NCBI RefSeq assembly: GCF_039652615.1
Contig: NZ_JBDJAC010000002.1
Location: 62,001-126,000 of the forward strand
Source: Fulvimarina sp039652615
GTDB taxonomy: Bacteria > Pseudomonadota > Alphaproteobacteria > Rhizobiales > Rhizobiaceae
Direction of reading: 5' to 3'
Length of the DNA: 64,000 nucleotides
The translations under genes and the position numbers were made by a program. Below the pieces are notes generated by a model that was not told the DNA's origin, searched no databases, and was given only the letters and a program-made list of their open reading frames with translations. How positions within the stretch are numbered: position 1 is the first letter of the stretch; the number at the start of each line of letters is the position of its first letter. Below are positions 16,791 through 25,400 of the stretch, piece after piece.

Positions 16791-17936
16791 ATGGGGCTGT
16801 TGGATTTCTTCAAGCGCGAGACGCGAGCCGAGAGCATCAGGGCATCGGACCCATACCTTTCCGAGTTCTTCGGCTTTCATGATGTCGCCGGCTATCAGAC
16901 ACCGGACAAGGCCGCGAACCATGCTGTCGCGCAAGCCGCAATCCGCCTGATTGCCGAGACGGTTTCAAGCGTACCGCTCAAGCTGCGACGTTACCGCGCC
17001 GAAGGCGGATCAACAGCGGCAAGCGACCACCCGCTTTACGGCGTCCTGCAGGAAGCGTTTCACGATGGCATGACGGCCTTCGCCGGGCGCGAAACGCTGA
17101 TTGCCTCGCTTCTCGTTCATGGGAACGCCTATGCGAAGATCGAGCGCAACGGACGCGGCCAAGTGGTTGAACTTCACCCCCTGACGAGCGGGACCGTTGC
17201 CGTCGAGCTGATCGGGAATGCCCGGCCTCGCTACCGAGTTCACGATCGCCGTGGCGGCGTCGAGATCGTTCTTGCCGAAGATATGCTTCACATTCGGATG
17301 CGGACGAAAGACGGCATCATGGGCCTGTCGCCGATCGCCGAGGCACGGGAGACGTTCGGGCTGGCACTCACCCAGCGTGAGCAAGCCAGCGCACAAGCCC
17401 GGAAGGGCTTCAATGCAGCCGGCGCAATGGTTTTCCCACAGGTATTGGGCCAGGAACAGGTCAAACAGGTGCGGGATAGTTTTCAGAAAAACCTTATCGG
17501 CGTTGCGAATACGAACAAGGTTATGGTTCTCGACGGCGGGGCCAAGTTTGAACGTTTCGCTGTCAGCGGCCGTGATGCCGAATTTCTCGACAGTCGCAAG
17601 CTCTCCAATCTCGACGTATGCCGGATTTTTGGTGTTCCGCCTTCCGCTGTCGGCATCACCGATGATGCGACCTATTCGAACATCGGCGAGGAATCGCGTG
17701 CCCTTGTGGTGCGATGCCTTGCGCCGCTGGCGAAGCGCATCGAACAACAGATGAATGCGACGCTGCTCACGCCTGAGAGCCGCAAGACGCTGTTCATCGA
17801 GCATGACATGGCCGGCCTGCTACGCGGCGACATGACGGCCCGTTACGAGGCTTACCGCGTCGGCCGCGAAGGCGGCGACGAGTACCTTTCGCCCTCGCAT
17901 CGCGCCGCGCACATGCAAGGCCAGGGAGGCGAATAG
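16791..17936 (+). CDS. Phage portal protein (HK97 family)
   Basis: 381 aa forming the dodecameric DNA entry ring. Typical features are the N-terminal AAIRLIAETVSSVPLKLRR segment, LLVHGNAYAKIERN, DMLHIRM followed by GLSPIAEARE, and the clip/stem region SNLDVCRIFGVPPSAVG. It begins 3 bp after the protease gene. The C-terminus ends soon after the core domain, so no fused extra domain is present. No adaptor, head-closure or tail gene follows; the next genes are a small ORF and the integrase. Confidence 0.92.
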   Translation: MGLLDFFKRETRAESIRASDPYLSEFFGFHDVAGYQTPDKAANHAVAQAAIRLIAETVSSVPLKLRRYRAEGGSTAASDHPLYGVLQEAFHDGMTAFAGRETLIASLLVHGNAYAKIERNGRGQVVELHPLTSGTVAVELIGNARPRYRVHDRRGGVEIVLAEDMLHIRMRTKDGIMGLSPIAEARETFGLALTQREQASAQARKGFNAAGAMVFPQVLGQEQVKQVRDSFQKNLIGVANTNKVMVLDGGAKFERFAVSGRDAEFLDSRKLSNLDVCRIFGVPPSAVGITDDATYSNIGEESRALVVRCLAPLAKRIEQQMNATLLTPESRKTLFIEHDMAGLLRGDMTARYEAYRVGREGGDEYLSPSHRAAHMQGQGGE

Positions 17937-17937
17937 G

Positions 17938-18108
17938 ATGGCCCGCCAGCCCGTCGTGTTCAAGCAGAGTGACCTGACACGCGCGATCAAGGCCGCACGC
18001 GCGGCCGGGCTGGATGTCGGCCGTATCGAGATCGAGCCCGGTCGGATCGTCGTCATACCCGGCAAGCCGAGAGACGACGAGCCGCGCTCGTCTTGGGATG
18101 ATATCTAG
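17938..18108 (+). CDS. Small conserved-looking protein between portal and integrase
   Basis: A 56-codon frame beginning MARQPVVFKQSDLTRAIKAA, with a helix then a short beta segment (RIEIEPGRIVVIPG) and a charged end (WDDI). Start ATG 17938 follows the portal gene by one base and has AGGAGGC-like bases upstream (GGGAGGCGAATAGG). It stops 2 bp before the integrase ATG. The pattern helix-then-strand resembles small proteins found beside integrases in rhizobial prophages. The function is unknown; an excisionase role is possible but not shown. Confidence 0.65.
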   Translation: MARQPVVFKQSDLTRAIKAARAAGLDVGRIEIEPGRIVVIPGKPRDDEPRSSWDDI

Positions 18109-18110
18109 CC

Positions 18111-19187
18111 ATGAAGCGCCCGAATCCATTCCCCGGCGTCACGACGTTACGGGACCGACACGGCAAGGTGCGTCATCGGTTCCGGCAGAAGGGAAAGCCG
18201 AGTTGCTACCTTTCGGGTGCCTATGGCTCTGTCGAGTTTCGGGCAGCGTATGAGAAGGCCTTTAACGGCGAGATCGTCGTGAAGTCGCGATCAACGCCCG
18301 GAACGCTGGCTTGGCTGATCGAAAGTTACCTTCAGACGAAGGACGTGGCCCAGCTCAAAGGGATCACGCGGACGAACACGCTTCGGGCGATAGAGCGCCT
18401 TCGCGTTGAGCACGGGCACCGTGTCATCGGCGAACTTCGGCCGCATCACGTCGAGCGTCTGCTTACCAAGAAAATCGAGACACCAGCCGCCGCGAATCAC
18501 TTCCTCAAGCTGCTTCGCCGGATTTGCCGCTATGGCGTTCGCAAGGGCGTCTTAAAGACCGATCCGACCGCCGGCATTCGCGGATTTTCTTCAAGCGTCG
18601 ACGGCTATCACACCTGGACAGACGCGGAGATTGAGAAATTCGAGCGCCATCACGGCCTTGGCTCGAAGCCCGTTCTTGCCCTTCGCATCATGCTCTACAC
18701 CGGAGCGGCAAGGCAGGATGCCGCCGCCATGGGCTGGCAGAACGTGCGTGGTGAGCGCATCGCGTACCGGCGACACAAGACAGGCGGCGAAGTCGATATC
18801 CCGATCATCGAGGAGCTGGCAGAGGCCCTAGAATTGGTCGATCGCCTTCAGTTGCTGTTCGTCACTTGGGGAGAGGGTCGCGGCTACAAGCCGGAGACCT
18901 TTGCGAACTGGTTCAAAGACCAATGCGCGGCGGCAGGTCTGCCCCACTGCAACACGCATGGACTGCGAAAGGCCGGAGCCACGAGGCTGGCGAATGCAGG
19001 CGCGACCGAATTTCAGATCATGGCCTTCCTCGGACACAAAACGCCGGAAGAAGCCCGCACTTACGTAAAGAAAGCGAATAGGGCCACGCTCGGAACGGAC
19101 GCTATCGAAAAGCTTCGTTCCATGTCCAACCGCGTTGCAAAGTTGGACACCAAACGCGCCAAGCCATTGAATGAAAAGGGAAATTAG
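18111..19187 (+). CDS. Tyrosine-type site-specific integrase
   Basis: 358 aa. The catalytic set is complete: Arg201 (TGAARQD), Lys223 (RHKTGG), His283-x-x-Arg286 (THGLRKAG), His309 (LGHKTPEEA) and nucleophile Tyr318 (RTYVKKA). An N-terminal arm-binding region and a SAM-like core-binding domain (about 60-155) precede them. The gene ends 7 bp before the attachment repeat that is part of tRNA-Glu, the classical placement for tRNA-targeting integrases. The enzyme looks active. Confidence 0.93.
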   Translation: MKRPNPFPGVTTLRDRHGKVRHRFRQKGKPSCYLSGAYGSVEFRAAYEKAFNGEIVVKSRSTPGTLAWLIESYLQTKDVAQLKGITRTNTLRAIERLRVEHGHRVIGELRPHHVERLLTKKIETPAAANHFLKLLRRICRYGVRKGVLKTDPTAGIRGFSSSVDGYHTWTDAEIEKFERHHGLGSKPVLALRIMLYTGAARQDAAAMGWQNVRGERIAYRRHKTGGEVDIPIIEELAEALELVDRLQLLFVTWGEGRGYKPETFANWFKDQCAAAGLPHCNTHGLRKAGATRLANAGATEFQIMAFLGHKTPEEARTYVKKANRATLGTDAIEKLRSMSNRVAKLDTKRAKPLNEKGN

Positions 19188-19194
19188 ATGTCGG

Positions 19195-19213
19195 TGGTAC
19201 TCCCAACGGGACT
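19195..19213 (+). repeat. Right attachment repeat (attR), inside tRNA-Glu
   Basis: Identical to 8524-8542. Read on the minus strand it is the last 19 nt of tRNA-Glu including the encoded CCA, so the tRNA stays functional after integration. Confidence 0.85.
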
Positions 19214-19270
19214 CGAACCCGTGTTTCCGCCGTGAGAGGGCGGCGTCCTAGACCGCTAGACGATGGGAGC
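19195..19270 (-). tRNA. tRNA-Glu (anticodon CTC)
   Basis: 76 nt including an encoded CCA. The acceptor arm is GCTCCCA with TGGGAGT, the anticodon stem CCGCC/GGCGG carries loop CTCTCAC (anticodon CTC), and the T arm ACGGG-TTCGAGT-CCCGT is canonical. The 3' end doubles as the integration site of the neighbouring element. Confidence 0.95.
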
Positions 19271-19394
19271 GTTCCGACGAGGCTCACATAGAAGGCGCCC
19301 GCCGCGGACGCAAGAGAATTCATGCCGAGAGCTGTGATTTTCTCAAGGGGTCGGCGGCTCATCCGTCTATTTGGCGAAATCATCGCCTGAAAGA

Positions 19395-19763
19395 TTACTC
19401 GGATGCAGCCGCAGGTTCTCGCTCTATCTGATATTCGGACAGGATTGCGCCTGTCGCGGCCGACACGTTCAAAAGACGCACGGTCTGTCCGTCGCGAATG
19501 GTCAGAAGGAGCTGTCCCTCCCCGATCGCGGTGTCGACGATCTCGGCACCGGCCGGAAGCGTGATGGGAATGAGCCCGGCACTCTGGGCCGGCACAGATT
19601 CGGGCGACCCCATCGTACGATACAGGATGACGCCGAAGACGGTCATGACGGACAGGATGAGAAAGCCCATGGAGAAGATCAGGAGAAGAACCAGCTTTCG
19701 ACGCAACTTTTCAGCTGCCGGATCGAGCGGCTTTTCGTCCTGGTTTTCGGTCTCTGTGGTCAT
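19395..19763 (-). CDS. DUF6476 family membrane-anchored protein
   Basis: 122 aa. A basic N-terminal stretch (KLRRK) is followed by one membrane segment (LVLLLIFSMGFLILSVMTVF) and a periplasmic beta-rich part (PITLPAGAEIVDTAIGEGQL and TIRDGQTVRLLN). This matches the short alphaproteobacterial DUF6476 proteins often found beside a pseudouridine synthase gene, as here (divergent from the gene at 19836). The function is unknown. Start ATG 19763 is chosen because upstream in-frame residues do not look coding. Confidence 0.72.
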   Translation of the reverse strand: MTTETENQDEKPLDPAAEKLRRKLVLLLIFSMGFLILSVMTVFGVILYRTMGSPESVPAQSAGLIPITLPAGAEIVDTAIGEGQLLLTIRDGQTVRLLNVSAATGAILSEYQIEREPAAASE

Positions 19764-19835
19764 TGATCGTCTTTGCCTGTCACATCTCGCCGCATGATAA
19801 GCAGCGTCAAACAACGCACTACAGGCGAGACGGTC

Positions 19836-20864
<1,029 letters not shown>

Positions 20865-21009
20865 GCGGTGAACGCCCGTCAACACGTTTTGCCTTGCGGA
20901 CACGTGCAATCGCGCGTTTCAATACCCATATGGCGAGAAAGTTGGGCGCCGCGAAGGGCCCAAACGCGTCCGGCTTTGGAAGCGGACGGGAAAGGATGGA
21001 GGGACTATT

Positions 21010-21924
21010 ATGGCCCAGATGAATTTGCCTAGCATTGCTTCTGGAGAAGGCGGTCTCAATCGATATCTCGAAGAGATCCGCCGCTTTCCGATGTTGCAGC
21101 CAGATGAAGAATACATGCTCGCCAAGCGTTACGCCGAGCACGACGACCGCAACGCGGCCCACAAGCTCGTCACGAGCCATCTCCGGCTCGTTGCGAAGAT
21201 CGCCATGGGCTATCGCGGCTACGGCCTGCCGATCGGCGAAGTGGTCTCGGAGGGCAATGTCGGCCTGATGCAGGCCGTCAAGCGTTTCGATCCCGAGCGC
21301 GGTTTCCGTCTCGCGACCTATGCCATGTGGTGGATCAAGGCATCGATCCAGGAATACATCCTGCGGTCCTGGAGCCTTGTGAAGATGGGCACTACGGCCA
21401 ACCAGAAGCGCCTGTTCTTCAATCTGCGCAAGATGAAGAGCCGTATCCAGGCGCTCGAGGACGGCGACCTCAACCCGGATCAGGTCAAGCAGATCGCAAC
21501 CCAGCTCGGCGTCTCCGACGAAGAGGTGATCTCCATGAACCGTCGCCTGTCGGGCGATGCCTCCCTGAACTCGCCCCTGCGCGCGACGGAAGGCGAGTCG
21601 GGTGAATGGCAGGACTGGCTCGTGGACGAGGGCGAATCCCAGGAGGACGTTCTCGCTCAACAGGACGAACTGGATCAGCGCCGTGGTATGCTGCAGCGCG
21701 CGATGGGAATCCTCAACGATCGCGAGAGGCGAATCTTCGAGGCACGCCGCCTTTCCGAAGATCCGATCACGCTCGAGGCGCTTTCCGGCGAATTCGACAT
21801 CAGTCGCGAGCGCGTGCGCCAGATCGAGGTTCGCGCGTTCGAGAAGGTCCAGAAGGCCGTGCAGGAGAACGTCGTCGCCGACCAACAGGCCTTGCGCCCC
21901 GTCGAAGGCGGCGCGACCGCATGA
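21010..21924 (+). CDS. rpoH: RNA polymerase sigma factor RpoH (sigma-32)
   Basis: Heat-shock sigma factor of 304 aa. Sigma region 2 is at about 51-120 (LVAKIAMGYRGYGLPIGEVV, ATYAMWWIKASIQEYI). The RpoH box QKRLFFNLR at 132-140 is diagnostic. Region 4 near the C-terminus has the HTH SGEFDISRERVRQIE. A strong ribosome binding site (GGAGGG) precedes ATG 21010. Rhizobiales often carry two rpoH paralogues; which one this is cannot be decided here. Confidence 0.95.
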   Translation: MAQMNLPSIASGEGGLNRYLEEIRRFPMLQPDEEYMLAKRYAEHDDRNAAHKLVTSHLRLVAKIAMGYRGYGLPIGEVVSEGNVGLMQAVKRFDPERGFRLATYAMWWIKASIQEYILRSWSLVKMGTTANQKRLFFNLRKMKSRIQALEDGDLNPDQVKQIATQLGVSDEEVISMNRRLSGDASLNSPLRATEGESGEWQDWLVDEGESQEDVLAQQDELDQRRGMLQRAMGILNDRERRIFEARRLSEDPITLEALSGEFDISRERVRQIEVRAFEKVQKAVQENVVADQQALRPVEGGATA

Positions 21925-21943
21925 TCGCGAAGTCGGATCGCTC

Positions 21944-21971
21944 TTGACTTGAAACGGCGCGTGAGTATTGT
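21944..21971 (+). promoter_or_regulatory. Candidate sigma-70-type promoter for rpmG
   Basis: TTGACT (21944-21949), a 16-bp spacer and TATTGT (21966-21971). It lies about 160 bp before rpmG and just after the rpoH stop. An imperfect inverted repeat follows at about 21980-22006 in the leader. Confidence 0.35.
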
Positions 21972-22132
21972 CGCGCGCAAATCCGCCGATGCCTCGTGCG
22001 TCGGCGGCATCGCGTTTGCGCCACGGTTTTAATCGGTGCGCGGCTGACGTGATCTCCAGATAAACACCCGCCTTCCCCGCGATTGGTTTGTGCCAAGCGG
22101 TTTTGAGGCATTGCAGAACAACGGAAGATACG

Positions 22133-22300
22133 ATGGCCAAGGCGACCACGATCAAGATCAAGCTGCTCTCGACGGCCGATACCGGCTTTTTCTATGTGAC
22201 GCGCAAGAACAGCCGCACCATGACGGACAAGATGGTGAAGCGGAAGTACGATCCTATCGCGCGCAAGCACGTCGATTTCCGCGAAGCGAAGATCAAGTAA
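22133..22300 (+). CDS. rpmG: 50S ribosomal protein L33
   Basis: A 55-residue protein starting MAKATTIKIKLLSTADTGFF and rich in lysine, the complete bL33 fold in the cysteine-free form common in Proteobacteria. Start ATG 22133 is the family's normal start. It has its own leader after rpoH. Confidence 0.95.
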   Translation: MAKATTIKIKLLSTADTGFFYVTRKNSRTMTDKMVKRKYDPIARKHVDFREAKIK

Positions 22301-22443
22301 TACCGTTTTCCGGTAGCCGGAGAGTGTGGCACCACGAAGCTTCAAGGCTTTTCGGTGTCATCCGGAATGCGAAAGCCCCGATCGGGCTGTGATTTCCGTG
22401 TGACGGGCTTACACTCCAGGCGATGGTTGAACGAAAGTTACGA

Positions 22444-22475
22444 AACGCCGCTCTCATCGGGGCGGCGTTTTTTTT
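22444..22475 (+). terminator. Rho-independent terminator
   Basis: Stem AACGCCGC (22444-22451) with GCGGCGTT (22462-22469), a 10-nt loop and an uninterrupted run of eight T. It lies 144 bp downstream of rpmG on the same strand, with a weaker hairpin (AGCCC/GGGCT) at about 22373-22387 before it. Confidence 0.8.
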
Positions 22476-22648
22476 GTGCTTAGACAGCTGAAAGCGAAAG
22501 TCTGGCCACTGATTTCAAAGGCTCGTCTCTGCCGATCGGGTGCTCGATCTGCAGCCGGCCTAGACAGCGGACCGCCGTCTCGTTCGCAAGGTACGATGAC
22601 CGGCGAACTGTTGGGTCCATCGCCGTCATTGCACAATCGCTGTCACGG

Positions 22649-22738
22649 GGCGTCTGAGTCGTTTGCCGGACGAGGCGTGAACTGCGTCTCAATTCACACG
22701 AAATCCGTTCGATCGCTTCGCGATAACGGATTTTAAAA
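22649..22738 (+). repeat. Possible decayed member of the MITE family plus adjacent hairpin
   Basis: 22650-22672 (GCGTCTGAGTCGTTTGCCGG and the next bases) matches the centre of copies B and D with about three differences, and CAATTCA follows at similar spacing. The terminal TACC and GGTA ends are absent. Directly after it (about 22701-22736) a separate inverted repeat pairs ATCCGTT with AACGGAT. Confidence 0.4.
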
Positions 22739-23224
22739 CGTGTCTGCGCAGCTTGGGGCTTTGAGATCGTCCCCGGCATAGAGCGCCGGATAGATTGTCA
22801 CGTGTTCGGCTGTTTGATTGCTGGATTGTGGAGATAAGCAAAAAAGTGGCCGGCCAGCCTGCTCAACGGCACGAGGACACCGTATACGAGCAAGGCTGAC
22901 CGACCGCCCCACGGGACCCAGGAGATGCGGCGGACCTGAGCATTCCATGGGGTAACCGAAACGCTTGTCTGTGTGCAGATCTGCGTTGCTACCCTCACGT
23001 CGAACGTGGCCGATATATGAGTCGTTTGCAACGCAATTCGTCGCAATTGAAGCTGTTACATTCCGACGTAGTTAACGTTTCGCGCAAATTCCATGACCTG
23101 CGAAATCGGCATCGGCCAGGCGGGTTTCCTCGAAACCGACAAAACTGACACCGCCATGCGCGAGCCCTCTTTTGCCTCGGCTAAGCCTGAAGTTTATTCC
23201 AGTTAAGACCCTAACGGCGATATG

Positions 23225-24589
23225 TTACGCTGCGATGGCAATCTGATTGCGCCCTGCGGTTTTCGCACGGTAGAGCGCTGCGTCGGCAGCACGCATCAGT
23301 GTCGGTCCGTCGCGTCCGCTTGCCGGAAAGACCGCAACGCCGACGCTGACAGTGACCGAAAGGTCTCGCGAGCCGGAGATCGTGAACGGCGTTGCATCGA
23401 TCGAGGCTCGCAAGCGCTCTGCGGTAATGGCGGCCGTGCGCTCGTCGGCATTGGGCAGAAGCACCGCGAATTCCTCTCCGCCGACCCGGCACGGTAGATC
23501 GCTCGCCCGCATGCTGGCCTCGAGACGATGCGCGAACTCGCGCAACACCATGTCTCCGTCGTCGTGACCATAGGTATCGTTGATCTTCTTGAAGTGATCG
23601 ATATCGGCCATGATCAGCGAAAACGTGCCCTGCCGCGCCTCCGCAGCAGCAACGGCGCGGATCATATGGGCATTGAGGAAGCGCCGGTTGTGCAGCCCCG
23701 TCAGTCCGTCGATGACGGCGAGTTCCAGGGTCCGCTCCAGCGTCATCCGCAAGGTTTCTTCGTAGCGGTAGCGGGCGAGCTGGGTTCGGGCACGCGCGAC
23801 GAGTTCGTTTCCGTCGACCGGCCGCTGAACATAGTCATACGCACCGAGTTCGAGCGCTTTTGCGGCCGTGTCGTCGTCGTCGGAAGCGGTGACCGCAATG
23901 ATGGGCAATCCGCGGGATTTTTCGCTGGCGCGACACCGGGCCAGAAACCGCATCGGTTCGGTCTTGTTGCCGGCCACGAGATCGACGACCGAGAGCACCG
24001 CCCTGCCCTCCTGAATGGCCTGGTAGGCCGTCTCGTAGTCGGAAAACTCGCGAACTGTGCCGATCGTCCGCAGGCTGCGGGCTATCCGCGCCGACTGGCG
24101 GGCATCCTCGCCCGTCACGATGATGTCCGGCAGATCCACGACATCCTTCGAGCCGAATTCCGAATCGATGAGGATATCGCTTGCCGTCTCGGCGCGCCGG
24201 CGAAGCTCGTCGGTCATCTGCTTCAGGCGGGTCAGGCTCCGCACGCGTGAGAACAGCGGCAGGTCGCGGACCGGCTTGGTCAGGAAGTCGTCGGCGCCGG
24301 CTTCGAGCCCACGAACGCGGTCGGAATGCTGATCGAGCGCCGTGATCAGAACGAGCGGAAGATGCGTGGTGCGCGGATCGGCCTTCAGGATACGGCACAG
24401 CTCGTAGCCATCCATTCCAGGCATCATGACGTCGCTGAGAACGAGATCGAGCGACTGGGAGCGGCAAATCGCAAGCGCCTCCTCACCGCTCGTCGCTTGA
24501 ACGACATCGAAATATTCAGCAGCCAGACGCGCTTCGAGCAGCTTGAGATTGATCTCGTTGTCGTCGACGATCAGGATTCGTCCGCTCAT
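23225..24589 (-). CDS. pleD: Two-REC diguanylate cyclase response regulator PleD
   Basis: 454 aa in the order REC (1-120, phospho-acceptor Asp53 in LVLSDVMMPG), a second REC-like domain (about 150-275) and GGDEF. The catalytic loop is RVGGEEF (GGEEF at 370-374), and the product-inhibition I-site RASD lies five residues before it (361-364), so both activity and feedback control are predicted. It makes cyclic di-GMP and controls polar development in Caulobacter. It lies 11 bp downstream of divK on the same strand, the conserved divK-pleD operon. Confidence 0.93.
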   Translation of the reverse strand: MSGRILIVDDNEINLKLLEARLAAEYFDVVQATSGEEALAICRSQSLDLVLSDVMMPGMDGYELCRILKADPRTTHLPLVLITALDQHSDRVRGLEAGADDFLTKPVRDLPLFSRVRSLTRLKQMTDELRRRAETASDILIDSEFGSKDVVDLPDIIVTGEDARQSARIARSLRTIGTVREFSDYETAYQAIQEGRAVLSVVDLVAGNKTEPMRFLARCRASEKSRGLPIIAVTASDDDDTAAKALELGAYDYVQRPVDGNELVARARTQLARYRYEETLRMTLERTLELAVIDGLTGLHNRRFLNAHMIRAVAAAEARQGTFSLIMADIDHFKKINDTYGHDDGDMVLREFAHRLEASMRASDLPCRVGGEEFAVLLPNADERTAAITAERLRASIDATPFTISGSRDLSVTVSVGVAVFPASGRDGPTLMRAADAALYRAKTAGRNQIAIAA

Positions 24590-24600
24590 CGTGGTTCCTT

Positions 24601-24972
24601 CTAGCCCTCACCGAGAAACGATCTTATCGTCTCGATAAACTTGGGCACGGAGATGGGCTTCGATATATAGGCCTCGCAACCGCCTTCGCGAATGCGCTCC
24701 TCATCGCCCTTCATGGCGAAGGCCGTCACCGCGATAACGGGTATCCGCTGCAGCTCGGGATCGGCCTTCAGCTGCCGCGTCACGTCGAGGCCTGAGATCT
24801 CTGGCAGTTGAATGTCCATCAGGATGAGGTCCGGGCGGTGCTCGCGAGCGAGATCGACCGCGTTCAGACCACTTCGGGTCTGGATCGTCTCGTATCCATA
24901 AGCTTCGATGAGATCGCGAAAAAGCTTCATGTTGAGTTCGTTGTCCTCAACGATCATCACGGTTTTCGCCAT
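24601..24972 (-). CDS. divK: Single-domain response regulator DivK
   Basis: 123 aa, only a receiver domain. It begins MAKTVMIVEDNELNMKLFRD, with phospho-acceptor Asp53 in LILMDIQLPEISG, a conserved Thr in VIAVTAFAMKGDEE and Lys in YISKPIS. It shuttles phosphate signals between DivJ/PleC-type kinases and CtrA control. The upstream region (24973-25097) has scattered TTAA half-sites but no clean TTAA-N7-TTAA CtrA site. Confidence 0.95.
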   Translation of the reverse strand: MAKTVMIVEDNELNMKLFRDLIEAYGYETIQTRSGLNAVDLAREHRPDLILMDIQLPEISGLDVTRQLKADPELQRIPVIAVTAFAMKGDEERIREGGCEAYISKPISVPKFIETIRSFLGEG

Positions 24973-25097
24973 AGGGGTATCTCCTGCCTCGACCTATGGC
25001 CGAATGTTCGCTATCGCGTTAAATCATTAGTCGCATTTCGTTGAAGAATTGGGAATCTAAACCTCTCCATTCATTAACGATAACAGGAGGTTAATCT

Positions 25098-25400
25098 TTG
25101 GCTGGCCGCGACTCGACCGACACTGCGAATCCGGAGGCGATTGCCATCGACGGCTTGTCGTTCATCGCATCCGACGAAGACCTTTTCATGCGCTTTTGCG
25201 GGATCACCGGCCTGACCGCCAGTGAGATGCGTGCAGCCGCTTCGGAGCCCGGATTTCTGGCCGGCGTCCTCGACTTCATCCTTGCGCACGAGCCGACCCT
25301 GATGGCTTTTTCCGATCAGAGCGGACATGCGCCGCAAACGGTCGCCGCCGCTTCCCACCGGCTGCCTGGCGCAACGCCCCATGGCTGGGATCACCCATGA
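25098..25400 (+). CDS. DUF3572 family protein
   Basis: 100 aa, starting at TTG 25098, which is supported by a strong AGGAGG 7 bp upstream (25085-25090). It is a helical, acidic protein with ALSFIAS-like and FMRFCGITGLTASEMR segments typical of DUF3572, a rhizobial family usually placed next to divK. The function is unknown. Its stop overlaps the next start (ATGA), so it is the first gene of a three-gene operon with the HAD protein and dinB. Confidence 0.72.
   Translation: MAGRDSTDTANPEAIAIDGLSFIASDEDLFMRFCGITGLTASEMRAAASEPGFLAGVLDFILAHEPTLMAFSDQSGHAPQTVAAASHRLPGATPHGWDHP

Larger units (their letters stand above)
8524..19213 (+). mobile_element. Integrated capsid-encoding phage satellite / minimal prophage in tRNA-Glu
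   Basis: About 10.7 kb bounded by identical 19-bp direct repeats (8524-8542 and 19195-19213), the right one being the 3' end of an intact tRNA-Glu. Gene order is primase-helicase, small ORF, HNH/P-loop fusion, TerL, two genes in reverse (unknown and XRE regulator), unknown, MerR-like HTH, major capsid, prohead protease, portal, small ORF, tyrosine integrase. It thus encodes replication, packaging, head and integration functions. No tail, tape measure, baseplate, holin or endolysin gene is recognisable. Most genes overlap or abut, as in a streamlined functional unit rather than a decaying prophage. Confidence 0.8.
22301..23224. other. 924-bp gap between convergent rpmG and pleD without recognisable genes
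   Basis: It contains the terminator at 22444-22475 and a likely decayed MITE relative at about 22649-22738. The remainder (22740-23224) holds only short open frames without coding-like composition, ribosome binding sites or recognisable products. No tRNA is seen. Confidence 0.5.

Noticed and set aside
8524..19213. Gene transfer agent cluster
   Set aside because: Rhizobiales GTA clusters contain tail genes, lie at non-att sites and lack an integrase. Here att repeats and an integrase are clear and no tail genes exist.
22733..22948. Short minus-strand frames in the rpmG-pleD gap
   Set aside because: No ribosome binding site, no coding-like composition and no recognisable product.
24973..25097. 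CtrA binding site upstream of divK
   Set aside because: TTAA half-sites occur, but none are spaced by seven bases as in the TTAA-N7-TTAA consensus.
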